Positions 8,381 through 18,326 are shown, counted from the stretch's first letter. The stretch is DNA of 64,000 bases from Saprospiraceae bacterium (GCA_016715965.1 JADJXG010000001.1:1679501-1743500); one strand, 5' to 3'. Numbers and translations: made by a program. The notes: generated by a model not told the origin, from the letters alone.

Positions 8381-9895
8381 ATGGCAAATATAGGTCGAGT
8401 TAGTCAAATTATTGGTCCTGTTGTGGACGTGTCTTTTTCAGGAGACGATTCCAGACTTCCTGAAATATACAATGCATTGTGCATCAAAAGGGAAGGCAAA
8501 GAAGATTTGATCCTTGAGGTTCAACAACACCTTGGAGAAGACAGCGTAAGGACTGTTGCGATGGATTCTACGGATGGTCTGACCAGAGGTGCTGAGGCTG
8601 TTGACTTAGAAACTACGATTGCGATGCCTGTTGGAGATTATATCAAGGGCCGTTTGTTTAACGTCGTTGGCCAGGCGATCGATGGTTTGGGAGAAGTTTC
8701 CAAATCACACACCTATTCAATCCACAAAAAACCACCTACTTACGAAGACCTTTCGACGGAGAACGAGGTGCTTTACACTGGAATCAAAGTCATCGATTTG
8801 ATCGAACCCTATTCAAAAGGTGGTAAAATCGGTCTATTTGGAGGGGCTGGCGTTGGTAAAACCGTATTGATCCAGGAACTTATCAACAACATTGCAAAAG
8901 GCTATGGAGGTCTATCTGTGTTTGCCGGGGTGGGAGAAAGGACCCGTGAAGGAAATGACCTTCTGCGAGAAATGATAGAAGCGGGTATTATCAAATACGG
9001 TGATAAGTTCCTGCATTCCATGGAAGAAGGAGGCTGGGACCTGTCTGCGGTCGACAAGGAAGGATTGTTGGACTCCAAAGCCACTTTCATCTTTGGTCAG
9101 ATGAATGAACCTCCCGGTGCACGCGCCAGGGTGGCACTTTCCGGCTTAACTGTAGCAGAATATTTTCGCGACGGAGACTTAAATGATCCTGCAGGTGGTA
9201 AAGACATTCTGTTTTTTATTGACAATATTTTCCGCTTTACACAAGCAGGTTCTGAGGTGTCAGCCCTTTTGGGTCGTATGCCATCTGCGGTGGGTTATCA
9301 ACCGACGCTTGCTACCGAGATGGGTTTGATGCAAGAAAGGATTACCTCTACCAAGAGAGGATCCATTACTTCGGTACAAGCCGTGTATGTACCGGCCGAT
9401 GACTTGACCGACCCGGCACCCGCGACCACCTTTGCGCACCTTGACGCCACCACGGTATTGAGCAGAAAGATTGCCTCATTGGGAATTTACCCTGCTGTTG
9501 ATCCTTTGGATTCCACATCCAGGATTTTGGATCCACTCGTCATTGGTGAGCTGCATTACAACACTGCTCAAAGGGTTAAAAATATTTTGCAGCGATACAA
9601 TGAGTTGTTGGATATTATTGCCATTCTTGGAATGGAGGAATTGTCTGAAGAAGACAAGTTGGTAGTGCACAGAGCCAGAAGAGTTCAGAGATTTTTGTCA
9701 CAGCCATTCCACGTTGCCGAGCAATTTACAGGAATCAAAGGTGTTTTTGTTCCAATTGATGAAACCATCCGCGGATTTAACATGATCATGGATGGAGAAG
9801 TGGATGAGTATCCGGAAGCGGCATTTAATCTGGTAGGAACCATTGATGAGGCCATCGAAAAAGGTAAGAAAATCTTAGCAGAAGCCAATAATTAA
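8381..9895 (+). CDS. atpD: F1Fo ATP synthase subunit beta
   Basis: 504 aa, the usual length for the catalytic beta subunit. The P-loop GGAGVGKT is at residues 154-161. Further family signatures are 'FAGVGERTREGNDL', the Walker B region 'KDILFFIDNIFRFTQAGSEVSALLGRMPS' and 'VDPLDSTSR'. It hydrolyses or makes ATP at the alpha-beta interface of the membrane-attached F1 head. It is followed after 5 nt by the epsilon gene and by no other atp gene. The remaining subunits must be encoded elsewhere, a split arrangement common in Bacteroidota. Confidence 0.99.
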   Translation: MANIGRVSQIIGPVVDVSFSGDDSRLPEIYNALCIKREGKEDLILEVQQHLGEDSVRTVAMDSTDGLTRGAEAVDLETTIAMPVGDYIKGRLFNVVGQAIDGLGEVSKSHTYSIHKKPPTYEDLSTENEVLYTGIKVIDLIEPYSKGGKIGLFGGAGVGKTVLIQELINNIAKGYGGLSVFAGVGERTREGNDLLREMIEAGIIKYGDKFLHSMEEGGWDLSAVDKEGLLDSKATFIFGQMNEPPGARARVALSGLTVAEYFRDGDLNDPAGGKDILFFIDNIFRFTQAGSEVSALLGRMPSAVGYQPTLATEMGLMQERITSTKRGSITSVQAVYVPADDLTDPAPATTFAHLDATTVLSRKIASLGIYPAVDPLDSTSRILDPLVIGELHYNTAQRVKNILQRYNELLDIIAILGMEELSEEDKLVVHRARRVQRFLSQPFHVAEQFTGIKGVFVPIDETIRGFNMIMDGEVDEYPEAAFNLVGTIDEAIEKGKKILAEANN

Positions 9896-9900
9896 GCACC

Positions 9901-10140
9901 ATGCATGTAACCATCCTCACACCAGAAACCCAGATTTTTGAAGGAGAAGCCAAAGCCATCGTGATGCCGGGTCTCGATGGAAAGTTTGAGGTGCTAGACA
10001 GACACGCTCCAATGATCTCTGCCCTTTCAAGGGGAAAGATCGTGCTGACAGATACAAAAGGTGTAAAACACCAGTTTGAAATCAAGAATGGTTTCGCTGA
10101 AATTCTAAAAAACGAAGCCAGTATTTTGGTGAGGGTTTAA
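9901..10140 (+). CDS. atpC: F1Fo ATP synthase subunit epsilon (short form)
   Basis: 79 aa, covering only the N-terminal beta-sandwich ('ILTPETQIFEGEAKAIVMPGLDGKFEVLDRHAPMISAL'). It lacks the C-terminal helical hairpin, the part that inhibits ATP hydrolysis in E. coli-type epsilon of about 135 aa. Short epsilon subunits are usual in Bacteroidota, so this is a lineage trait and not a truncation. It lies 5 nt downstream of atpD in the same transcript. Confidence 0.97.
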   Translation: MHVTILTPETQIFEGEAKAIVMPGLDGKFEVLDRHAPMISALSRGKIVLTDTKGVKHQFEIKNGFAEILKNEASILVRV

Positions 10141-10285
10141 ATCAGACCATCCGCTTTAAGAACAATTTTATCAGTTTTATTTCTCCATTGGGCTGATTTT
10201 CTATTCGGTCATGCTGTTCTTAATGAGTACCTTTCATTGAACCTAAAAGTTAAAATTGCATTTACTTGCTATCTGAACAATTCCA

Positions 10286-11329
10286 ATGGAGCCTAAGCCC
10301 AAAATGAATATTCTTGAATGTGAGAATGAATTCCTCTCTTCTTTGCTTTTGGAGCAGGGTTTTGAGAAATACCGACCTGCACAGATTCAAGATTGGCTTT
10401 GGGTGAAAGCAGTGAGAAACTTTGATCAAATGACCAATTTGAGCAAAGCCCAACGCGAATTTTTAAAGGAGCGTTTTGACATCGGTGGACTTCAAATTGA
10501 TAAAATACAAAACAGTCTGGACGGTACCATAAAAATCAGATTCTTGCTCAAGGACCATCTTAAAATAGAATCTGTGCTGATTCCGGTAGAGGATGACAAA
10601 AGATACACCGTATGTGTTTCATCGCAAGCTGGATGCAGTTTGACCTGTAGTTTTTGTGCAACCGGAAAGATGGGATTGCTCAGACAGCTAAGCGTGGCAG
10701 AAATTTTTGATCAGTTTATCCAGGTAAATACCATCTGCAAGGAGCGTTATGGACAGGGACTTTCCAATATTGTATTTATGGGCATGGGCGAACCATTGCT
10801 GAACTATAAGAATGTCATTGGTGCGATTCGGCGGTTGATCACCCATCAGCAGATTTCTTCCAAAAGGATTACGCTTTCCACGGCAGGAATCGCCAAGATG
10901 ATTAAAAAACTGGCAGATGAAAATTTATCCATCAACCTGGCTCTCTCTCTGCATGCTGCCAACGATGAAAAGAGAAATGAAATCATGCCCATCAATTCGC
11001 ACAACAACTTGACTGCTTTATTGGATGCACTAAAATATTACCACCGAAAAACAGGTAATAAGATTAGTTACGAATATATTGCCTTTGATCATTACAATGA
11101 TTCTGATCAGGATGCCAAGAATCTGGTCAAATTGTGTAGTCATTTTCCTGTGATGGTAAATATTATTGAATACAATCCCATTCCCGGAGTCGATTATATC
11201 AAATCTTCCGAGAACCGACTGGATCAATTTGCCAGATTGGTAAGACGACATGGTGTGATGATCACGGTTCGAAAGAGCAGAGGCAAGGATATTGATGCGG
11301 CATGTGGACAATTGGCCAATCAGGAATAA
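10286..11329 (+). CDS. rlmN: 23S rRNA (A2503-C2)/tRNA (A37-C2) methyltransferase RlmN
   Basis: 347 aa radical-SAM enzyme. The cluster-binding CxxxCxxC is C117, C121 and C124 ('GCSLTCSFCATGKMG'). The C-terminal catalytic cysteine is C340 in 'DIDAACGQLA', as expected for the RlmN/Cfr dual-cysteine mechanism. Other signatures are 'NIVFMGMGEPLLNY' and 'LALSLHAANDEKR'. The ATG at 10286 gives a slightly extended N-terminus; an alternative ATG lies six codons later (MNILECENE). RlmN methylates A2503 of 23S rRNA and A37 of some tRNAs. Cfr-type resistance enzymes share this fold, but chromosomal context and length favour RlmN. Confidence 0.97.
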   Translation: MEPKPKMNILECENEFLSSLLLEQGFEKYRPAQIQDWLWVKAVRNFDQMTNLSKAQREFLKERFDIGGLQIDKIQNSLDGTIKIRFLLKDHLKIESVLIPVEDDKRYTVCVSSQAGCSLTCSFCATGKMGLLRQLSVAEIFDQFIQVNTICKERYGQGLSNIVFMGMGEPLLNYKNVIGAIRRLITHQQISSKRITLSTAGIAKMIKKLADENLSINLALSLHAANDEKRNEIMPINSHNNLTALLDALKYYHRKTGNKISYEYIAFDHYNDSDQDAKNLVKLCSHFPVMVNIIEYNPIPGVDYIKSSENRLDQFARLVRRHGVMITVRKSRGKDIDAACGQLANQE

Positions 11330-11462
11330 TTTAATTGATTCAATGGGTCAATTTGAAACTAAATCCTTCTATAATGGTCCATTTTAAGATTGAAAAATCA
11401 ATTTTGGTTATGGATGTATTGCAATATGAAAATACCGGTATTCCTAGAAAGATTTTAAAACC

Positions 11463-12779
11463 TTATTCTTGTTCATTTTCTTTTAAAATTGATGCAATCA
11501 ATTTTTGGAGAAACCCATGATATTCTTTCCATTCTCCAGAACGTCCAAAACTGCTGTTGTGCCAAATAACGTGGCAATCTCCGCCATAACGACGACAGAT
11601 TTTGTAAAAATGAAGCATGTCATTTAAAGCTTCTGCGCTGTTGTACTTTAGATAATCTTTGTATCCACGGTCCATCGCCACAAATGGATGAATGCGCAAT
11701 GAAGTAACTTTTTCTTCAGATAGATTGTACCAAAGGAAGGAGTGAACCGTGCCTGCTTTGAAACCGGATTGCTCTGCAAATCCCAGCGAATAATCATCTG
11801 TGATTTGATTTCTCTCCAACTGGACATAGCTTTCGGGTAATTTCATTCTTAAAAAATGAAAGCGACTCGAGCTGATCCTTTGATCAATTGCATTTTCGAG
11901 TTTGTTTTTTTCGGTTTCCAATTGATCCGCATTAAGAAAGGAACTATACGAAGGATGCAGCCCGATGGGATGTTTCAATGACAATTTTTTTAGCAATTGC
12001 TTTGCATCGGGTATGTCTACAGATTGATTGTTATCATTGGCGGAATCACCACCTGCGAGAACAAAAAACATGATTTTTACAAACGGGTTTGAGAGTTTTT
12101 CAATTTCATCATAACTGTCATAAGGATCTTTAATTTGATTCATGATCACAGAAATTCTCTCTGCCAATTGTTTCCATTGGAAAGTAATCAATTCCAACAT
12201 TCCAGCGCCTGCTAGTTTCCACCAGGATTTGTAGTGGTATTTCCAAAAAAAGTCAATGTCCACACCAATGGTTAATGAGGGAGTTTGTATTTTCCTTTCT
12301 GCTTTAATTCCAAAGTGCTGAAATATCTGTTGATCAAACCAGTCCAACCAGACATCGATCATTGGAATTTTCAAAAGATTGGATTGGAAAAGCAGAGAAG
12401 AATGGGAAGAAAATCTTTGGTGGGCATCTGTTGGATTGGCTCGATATTCTTCCATGCGCGAGAGCAACCAAAAAATTGCATAAAAAAAATCAAACCCATT
12501 TGCTTCAATACTTCGAAAAAGCACCGGCATGTTTTGGAAGGAATCAAATCCCGCGGGATGGAGGTAATTGTTTATTTGAATGCCACCTGAAGATGGAATC
12601 CAAAAGCCGGCCTTATCAACAGGTTTTTTGATTTGGTAAATAATGGTATATTCATTGAGTTCCGGCATGGAATTTGACTCAACAGATAGCAGAATATTAC
12701 TATATCTTTCAGACAAAAAATCACAGATATAAGCCAATCTGGGAGAGCTGGAGTCCGTTCTGATCTTGATTTCTTGCAT
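11463..12779 (-). CDS. Polysaccharide deacetylase family protein (Bacteroidota type)
   Basis: 438 aa, no signal peptide. The N-terminal part resembles the domain found before NodB-like domains in Bacteroidota ('YIICQ'-like strands, 'ANGFDFFYAIFWLLSRMEEY'). The catalytic-like part has 'LTIGVDIDFFWKYHYK' (Asp motif), 'HPIGLHPSYSS' (His motif) and 'ITDDYSLGFAEQSGFKAGT', which correspond to the NodB motifs. The family is found in gene clusters for surface or capsular polysaccharide, but no such cluster is adjacent. Its substrate is unknown. It may be expressed from a leaderless transcript (see promoter at 12784-12812). It is divergent from the 264-aa membrane protein gene. Confidence 0.8.
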   Translation of the reverse strand: MQEIKIRTDSSSPRLAYICDFLSERYSNILLSVESNSMPELNEYTIIYQIKKPVDKAGFWIPSSGGIQINNYLHPAGFDSFQNMPVLFRSIEANGFDFFYAIFWLLSRMEEYRANPTDAHQRFSSHSSLLFQSNLLKIPMIDVWLDWFDQQIFQHFGIKAERKIQTPSLTIGVDIDFFWKYHYKSWWKLAGAGMLELITFQWKQLAERISVIMNQIKDPYDSYDEIEKLSNPFVKIMFFVLAGGDSANDNNQSVDIPDAKQLLKKLSLKHPIGLHPSYSSFLNADQLETEKNKLENAIDQRISSSRFHFLRMKLPESYVQLERNQITDDYSLGFAEQSGFKAGTVHSFLWYNLSEEKVTSLRIHPFVAMDRGYKDYLKYNSAEALNDMLHFYKICRRYGGDCHVIWHNSSFGRSGEWKEYHGFLQKLIASILKENEQE

Positions 12780-12783
12780 CGGT

Positions 12784-12812
12784 CAAAGGTAAAATAATGA
12801 ACCAATTTCAAA
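12784..12812 (-). promoter_or_regulatory. Promoter placed directly on the start codon of the deacetylase-like gene
   Basis: On the minus strand, TTTG (12812-12809) and TACCTTTG (12791-12784) are 17 nt apart. The -7 element ends only 4 nt before the ATG at 12779-12777, so transcription should begin at or next to the A of the start codon. Confidence 0.6.
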
Positions 12813-12837
12813 TAGTTGACTTATATTTAAGCTTTGT

Positions 12838-13632
12838 ATGAAATATCTCCTCAGCATACTGTGTATAATTGGCGCAAGTGTTGCATTTGTGGTTGGTCAA
12901 GCTCAGGTACCTCACACCGTACGCAAGGGAGTTATTTACAAACAGGAGCGCTTCTTTGACCTGGCTATCCATACCCACGGATTTTATTTTGGCTACAATC
13001 TAGGAAAAATAAGAAAATACTACCGTACAGATTACCTTCATTTCGATTTAGGTTTGGTGGAAAATCCTAGAGAGCAAACCATTCAGCGCAACAATCTTCA
13101 GGGTAACGGCCTATTTAGCAGTTACACCTACGGCAAACAAAAATCCCTTTGGAACATCAGAGCTGGCCGCGGAATGGTTCGTTATTTTTCAGAAAAAGCA
13201 ACCAAAAAAGGAGCAGCCGTAGGAATCCGGATCGAAGGAGGATTGCTCCTGGGATTGCTCAAACCCTATTACCTTAAAGTACTTAAAAATCAGGATGGTA
13301 TTCTCAATATTGAAAATATCCGATATTCTGAGGAGACCAAAGAGTTATTTCTCGATCAAAATAAGATTCTGGGTGCTTCTGCATTTAGGAAGGGACTTAG
13401 TGAGATAAGCGCGATTCCTGGAGCCTGGTTTAGGGCAGGAGTCACCATTGATCAAGGTGCATTTGAAAAAAGAGTAAGAGCTCTGAATGCAGGAATTAGT
13501 TTGGACCTTTATCCAAGAAGAGTGCCCATCATGGTCCATCAGAATAACCTATTCCTATATCCCAATTTCTTCCTTAATCTCCAATTTGGAAGCCGATCCA
13601 CAAGGAGCCAGGGATTTAAATCGGATCAATAA
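12838..13632 (+). CDS. Conserved outer-membrane or periplasmic protein of unknown function
   Basis: 264 aa with a clear signal peptide (MKYLLSILCIIGASVAFVVGQAQ). The mature part is basic and strand-rich, with alternating aromatic residues ('HTHGFYFGYNLGKIRKYYRTDYLHFDLGLV', 'KSLWNIRAGRGMVRYFS'), compatible with a small beta-barrel. I do not recognise a named domain. It precedes lipA on the same strand with a 62-nt gap. A functional link to lipoate synthesis is not evident. Confidence 0.75.
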   Translation: MKYLLSILCIIGASVAFVVGQAQVPHTVRKGVIYKQERFFDLAIHTHGFYFGYNLGKIRKYYRTDYLHFDLGLVENPREQTIQRNNLQGNGLFSSYTYGKQKSLWNIRAGRGMVRYFSEKATKKGAAVGIRIEGGLLLGLLKPYYLKVLKNQDGILNIENIRYSEETKELFLDQNKILGASAFRKGLSEISAIPGAWFRAGVTIDQGAFEKRVRALNAGISLDLYPRRVPIMVHQNNLFLYPNFFLNLQFGSRSTRSQGFKSDQ

Positions 13633-13694
13633 AACTTGTCCATTTTTCCATTGTTTGTAATGTTTGATTTTCTTTGCTCTTTTTAAACAGCTTT

Positions 13695-14573
13695 ATGATT
13701 GATCTTCCGATTGTCTCTTCACAGGTTTCAGGTACTCCGCGCAAACCTGAATGGCTTAGGGTAAAACTTCCTTATGGGGAAGAATATCGCAAAGTGAGGC
13801 GATTGGTTGATGAATACAAATTACACACAATCTGTCAGAGCGGCAACTGTCCCAATATGGGAGAATGTTGGGGAGCAGGTACCGCTACTTTTATGATCTT
13901 GGGAGATGTATGCACCCGTTCCTGTAGCTTTTGTGCGGTCAAAACGGGTCGTCCTCCGGAATACGATACCGATGAACCCATCCGTGTAGCAGAAGCCATC
14001 AGACTAATGGGGGTAAAACATGCCGTCATTACTTCTGTCAACAGGGATGAGCTGCCGGACCGGGGAGCAGAAATCTGGCATCAAACCATCGTTGCCGTCA
14101 AACAGTTGAGTCCACAAACCACCATCGAAAGCCTGATCCCTGATGTAAAGGCCAACTGGACTGCGTTGGATCGAATGATCAGTGCCGGACAAGAAGTGGT
14201 CTCTCACAATATGGAAACGGTAGAACGACTGTATCGTCTGGTCAGACCCCAGGCCAAATATCAACGCAGTCTTGAGCAAATCAAAAGAACCAAAGATTAT
14301 GGCAAGCGCACCAAAACAGGTATTATGCTTGGTTTGGGTGAAACCAAAGAAGAGCTTGCCAAAGCAATGGATGATCTTCTAGCCCATGGTTGTGAAATTT
14401 TGACCCTGGGTCAATATCTCCAACCCACCAAAATGCATTTGGAAGTAAAGGAGTTTGTCCATCCTGATGTTTTTTCTGAATATCGAGAAATGGGGATTTC
14501 CAAGGGATTTTTATATGTTGAAAGCGGCCCGTTGGTAAGGTCGAGCTATCATGCAGAAAGACATCTGATTTAA
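13695..14573 (+). CDS. lipA: Lipoyl synthase
   Basis: 292 aa radical-SAM enzyme that inserts two sulfurs into octanoyl-protein to make lipoyl groups. All ligands are present: auxiliary cluster C47, C52 and C58 (CQSGNCPNMGEC), SAM cluster C73, C77 and C80 (CTRSCSFC), and the C-terminal RSSYHAERH with the conserved serine near 283-284. The ATG at 13695 is chosen over an upstream TTG because it gives the normal N-terminus. The likely client GcvH is encoded at 29344. The gene is probably independent or co-transcribed with the preceding outer-membrane gene. Confidence 0.97.
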   Translation: MIDLPIVSSQVSGTPRKPEWLRVKLPYGEEYRKVRRLVDEYKLHTICQSGNCPNMGECWGAGTATFMILGDVCTRSCSFCAVKTGRPPEYDTDEPIRVAEAIRLMGVKHAVITSVNRDELPDRGAEIWHQTIVAVKQLSPQTTIESLIPDVKANWTALDRMISAGQEVVSHNMETVERLYRLVRPQAKYQRSLEQIKRTKDYGKRTKTGIMLGLGETKEELAKAMDDLLAHGCEILTLGQYLQPTKMHLEVKEFVHPDVFSEYREMGISKGFLYVESGPLVRSSYHAERHLI

Positions 14574-14706
14574 CAATGATTAACAATAGATCTTCAAAGA
14601 CTAATTTTTTTACACCATTTTCCGTAAAAATCAGGTAATACCCTGATATTTGGACCGCTTTTTAGACGTCTATTTGCGCCAGATATAAAATAGAATAGCA
14701 TCACTT

Positions 14707-17700
14707 ATGGAAAAATTTCGTTTTGGATGGTTTTTTGGTTTCTTCTTACTCCTGAATACCGCATATTCTCAGCAAATTTATACAGTAAATTCTGCCAACG
14801 ATGCAGACGATGGGGTCTGTGATGCAGTTCATTGCAGCCTGAGAGAAGCGATCAATGCCTCTAATACGGATGGCGTAGTCAGTGAAATTCGATTCAATAT
14901 ACCCGGGGCAGGACCACATACCATTAATCCCGGAGGAGCTTTTCCAGACGTTACGGCTGCTCAAACCAGCATTTTGGGAGAATCCCAAGCAGGAGGTGCC
15001 GGCTCGATTATCGTTAATCTCAATTTCAGGGTGTTGGGAGGCAATCCTTTCTTCAGGATTTTGGGCAGCGGGTTTTATATGAGCGGGGTGTCGTTCAGAA
15101 ATATGAACTTCGATGCCATTGGTGATCATATTCTCGAATTCGGAAATGCTACCATTGCTGCAGATTCCGGACAAGTATACAATTGTGCGTTCTATCAGGA
15201 TGCAGCCACAACCCCCAATACCACCACCCACTCTGTGAAGCTCACCCGCGGTATGGACATCACCATCCGAAAATGTACTTTTGGATCTGATTTTACCAGG
15301 TCATCCATCCTGATCACCCGGGGAATGATCGCAATAGGAGCCTCAATGGGACTTGGAAATTCATATATTGATTCATGCACTTTTGTTACCAATTTTTCTT
15401 GCATTGAGGCCAGAAGTTCTCAGTGTCTGATCACCAATAATCTTTTTGGGGCCCTGGACACCAGTAAGGTGAATGCCTTTCTCGATCCATCTTATGCCAT
15501 CAGGTTGTATGATGGAGGAATCTACACCATGAACAACAATTTTTTCTACGGACAGAAGATTGTTGGAATCCAAACCAATGACCTTCTGAGGACCTGCACC
15601 ATCTCCAATAATCGTTTTTACAACGGCACCTTGGATATAGAGTTAAATGGCACCAGCAATTCAGATTATTTTGTTAGAAACAATTATGCCAGGGACGGTG
15701 GAGATTTTATCAATGTAAACGCAATGGGTGCTTATTCGTTGTTTTTAAATCACAACAGCATTTCCAGATACTCCAATGTATATGTCAATTTTTTAGATCC
15801 CGGAATTTCGCAAGCGAGGCATTTTAACAACCACATGACCTGCCTTTCTGGCAGAGCTGTTTTGCTGAACAATGCAAACACACCAAAACCTTCTGTTCCA
15901 GTGATCAATTCTGTCAATCGGGATCAAATCAGAGGTACAGGAAATCCAAATGATTCAGTGTGTGTGTATGCCAATCCGTCTTTGTTGTGTCCCGGATCCA
16001 CCTGTCATGCGGGTTTTGAATTGGGCAGAACCAGGTCTGATGCAACAGGTGCCTGGACCCTTAATGTGGCATATCCCAACAGACATACCATATCTGCTTA
16101 TCAGTATCCTTCCAACCCTGCTGACAGACCCAATATTTATTCTGAATTTTCTAACTGTTATGTCTGTCCGGGACCAGTCAGAACCGTATTTTCTCCCACG
16201 ATTTGTATCGGCGAAACCGTTAATTTTCGCAACCGAACTTACAGTTCAACAAATCCCACTGATTCATTCAATGTAAATGGGGATGGCGTCAGTATCTGCG
16301 ATTCGGTATTTATTGTTGATGTTAAAATAGCCGGTGGTTCCAGAACAGAACATTTTGTCAATGTTTGTTATCAGGATACTGTTAGCATTGGCAGTGTTCG
16401 GGTTTTTGAAGGTAAGCTAGCTGACTCTGTTACACTTCAAACCCAAAATGGATGTGACTCCATCGTGGTCGTTTTTGGGACGATCAGAGGTTTGTTTACT
16501 TTGAATCAAACCATTTGTAATACAGATCGATTGACGATAGGAACGGAAATCTTTGACAAAGATAGACCAACAGGAATTGCCATACTTCCGGGTGGCTCGA
16601 CCTTTGGTTGTGACAGCGTTATTTTTGTGAATCTGACCATTAAAAATTTTGCTGAGAGCAATTACAATACAGCCATTTGTAAAGGTCAAACCATCACAAT
16701 CAATGGGGAGATTTTCAGTGAAAGCAAAACAACAGGAGTTCAAACTTTGACCAGTGGTTCTGTCAATGGATGCGACAGTGTTATCAATGTTTTTGTCCAT
16801 GTGGCGGATCCCACATTTGATTTCAGACTTACATTGTGCCCCAGTGACAGCGTTTTAATTGGAGGAGCAGGTGGTCGTTATTTTGGGGCAAGAAATCCAA
16901 GCGGACAATTTATACTTCAAAATGGCTCCTATTTGGGATGCGACAGCATTATCAATGTATCGCTCACCCTTAGGACAGAAGGCATGGGTACTTTCAGAGC
17001 GGTCATTTGTCGCACGGATACCTTGACTTTGGGAGGACAGCGATTTTCTTCTGGCAGAACGATGGGTACTTTGAGATTTGCCAACCAATCGGCCAATGGC
17101 TGTGATTCTCTGGTCAACGTGATCATATCTATTTTACCGGACGCTGTGGGAAGTTTGGATACGTTTACTTGCATGGGTAGTACCATTAACATAGGAGGAA
17201 CCGTTTTTTCTGAAAGCAGGCCTAACGGAGACATCAATCTACCAAGAATGTCTTATCAGGGTTGTGACAGTTTTTTGACCGTTAATGTTCGGTTTTTACC
17301 TCTTCCCGTATCTACTTTTAATCCAACCATTTGTAGTAAAGACAGTATTCGGGTTGGTAACCAGGTTTTTTCTATTCTCAGACCTTCAGGTAGTGTGGTA
17401 ATACCCAGATCTCCCGCACAAGGTTGTGATTCTACCATTCAAGTCAATTTGAGTTTTGCGGCTCCGATCGTACCGACCATTGAAGTTGAAAATATTCTTT
17501 GCCAAACACCCAATACGGGTGTGGTTCAAATTAATGACATCGGTGTTGCGCCAGGACCATATATGATTTCAGTGGATGGTCAGCCTCCGGTCAGTTACAT
17601 TGCAAGAATGAGATTCACAGGACTCTCCCAAGGAAATCACAATCTGAGGATCCTCAATTCCATTGGGTGCGACACAGTGGTCAATTTTACAGTCAACCCA

Positions 17701-18243
17701 TCTCCGATTCTTACCCTGGATTTGCCCCAGGATACAACCATCCAACTTGGTGGTACGGTTGCCATTCGTCCCAATTTTAATTTTACTCCAAGTTTGATCA
17801 GCTGGACTCCACCATCGGATTTGAGTTGTCTGGATTGCACAAATCCCATAGCTACTCCGCAGCAAACCACCACTTATACGCTGAAATTGACCGATAGCAA
17901 TGGATGTGAGATTGAAGATCAGTTTACCATTTTTGTTAAGGTGCCTGAGGCAGATGTATACATTCCCAATGTATTTTCACCCAATGGAGATGGGGTCAAT
18001 GAATTTTTTGAAGTGACCTTCCGTTTTCCTGATAAAAGCCAATTGCTCGTCATGAGAATTTTCGATCGATGGGGCAGTTTGGTTTTTGAACAAACAGGAA
18101 ATGGTATCGGCGATCAGGTCAAATGGGATGGAACCACCAAAGGGAGAGACCTTTTGCCAGGAGTATATACCTATGCATTGCAATTTATCACCGAAGGCAA
18201 TGAACCACAATGGAGACATGGAGATATCACGATCATACGATGA
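14707..18243 (+). CDS. Giant secreted CSLREA/beta-helix protein with Cys repeats and T9SS type B (CHU_C) tail
   Basis: 1178 aa. A signal peptide is followed by the CSLREA domain ('CDAVHCSLREAINASN' near residue 40) and a right-handed beta-helix region (to about 430). A linker resembling a bacterial Ig domain follows. Then come eight tandem repeats of ~50-54 aa, each carrying one early Cys and an 'xGCDS' motif (about 495-915), and further Ig-like strands. The C-terminal ~90 residues form the gliding-motility-associated CHU_C domain ('YIPNVFSPNGDGVNEFF', 'FDRWGSLVFEQ', 'LLPGVYTYAL'), the T9SS type B signal. This is a cell-surface or secreted adhesin-like protein. No enzymatic motif was seen. 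It is monocistronic as far as can be judged. Confidence 0.9.
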   Translation: MEKFRFGWFFGFFLLLNTAYSQQIYTVNSANDADDGVCDAVHCSLREAINASNTDGVVSEIRFNIPGAGPHTINPGGAFPDVTAAQTSILGESQAGGAGSIIVNLNFRVLGGNPFFRILGSGFYMSGVSFRNMNFDAIGDHILEFGNATIAADSGQVYNCAFYQDAATTPNTTTHSVKLTRGMDITIRKCTFGSDFTRSSILITRGMIAIGASMGLGNSYIDSCTFVTNFSCIEARSSQCLITNNLFGALDTSKVNAFLDPSYAIRLYDGGIYTMNNNFFYGQKIVGIQTNDLLRTCTISNNRFYNGTLDIELNGTSNSDYFVRNNYARDGGDFINVNAMGAYSLFLNHNSISRYSNVYVNFLDPGISQARHFNNHMTCLSGRAVLLNNANTPKPSVPVINSVNRDQIRGTGNPNDSVCVYANPSLLCPGSTCHAGFELGRTRSDATGAWTLNVAYPNRHTISAYQYPSNPADRPNIYSEFSNCYVCPGPVRTVFSPTICIGETVNFRNRTYSSTNPTDSFNVNGDGVSICDSVFIVDVKIAGGSRTEHFVNVCYQDTVSIGSVRVFEGKLADSVTLQTQNGCDSIVVVFGTIRGLFTLNQTICNTDRLTIGTEIFDKDRPTGIAILPGGSTFGCDSVIFVNLTIKNFAESNYNTAICKGQTITINGEIFSESKTTGVQTLTSGSVNGCDSVINVFVHVADPTFDFRLTLCPSDSVLIGGAGGRYFGARNPSGQFILQNGSYLGCDSIINVSLTLRTEGMGTFRAVICRTDTLTLGGQRFSSGRTMGTLRFANQSANGCDSLVNVIISILPDAVGSLDTFTCMGSTINIGGTVFSESRPNGDINLPRMSYQGCDSFLTVNVRFLPLPVSTFNPTICSKDSIRVGNQVFSILRPSGSVVIPRSPAQGCDSTIQVNLSFAAPIVPTIEVENILCQTPNTGVVQINDIGVAPGPYMISVDGQPPVSYIARMRFTGLSQGNHNLRILNSIGCDTVVNFTVNPSPILTLDLPQDTTIQLGGTVAIRPNFNFTPSLISWTPPSDLSCLDCTNPIATPQQTTTYTLKLTDSNGCEIEDQFTIFVKVPEADVYIPNVFSPNGDGVNEFFEVTFRFPDKSQLLVMRIFDRWGSLVFEQTGNGIGDQVKWDGTTKGRDLLPGVYTYALQFITEGNEPQWRHGDITIIR
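16190..17460 (+). repeat. Eight tandem ~50-54-aa repeats within the CSLREA protein
   Basis: Each unit has the pattern x-I-C-x-x-D-x-x-x-I-G-x-x-x-F-x-x-x-R-P-x-G ... G-C-D-S-x-I-x-V-x-L. Seven of the eight carry the exact GCDS tetrapeptide; the first has ICDS. The units have diverged at DNA level, so recent slippage is unlikely. The two cysteines per unit could form a disulfide. Confidence 0.85.
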
Positions 18244-18326
18244 AGGCCTGCCTTTGAAATGGCATGTACAAAAATCAAGAATGCAAGGCTGACAAAACCA
18301 TGTAACAATGGCTTTGTTTTAAGCCT

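Noticed and set aside
13674..13694. Upstream TTG start for lipA
   Set aside because: The extra residues (MLFLNSF) have no homology to lipoyl synthases; ATG 13695 gives the normal N-terminus.
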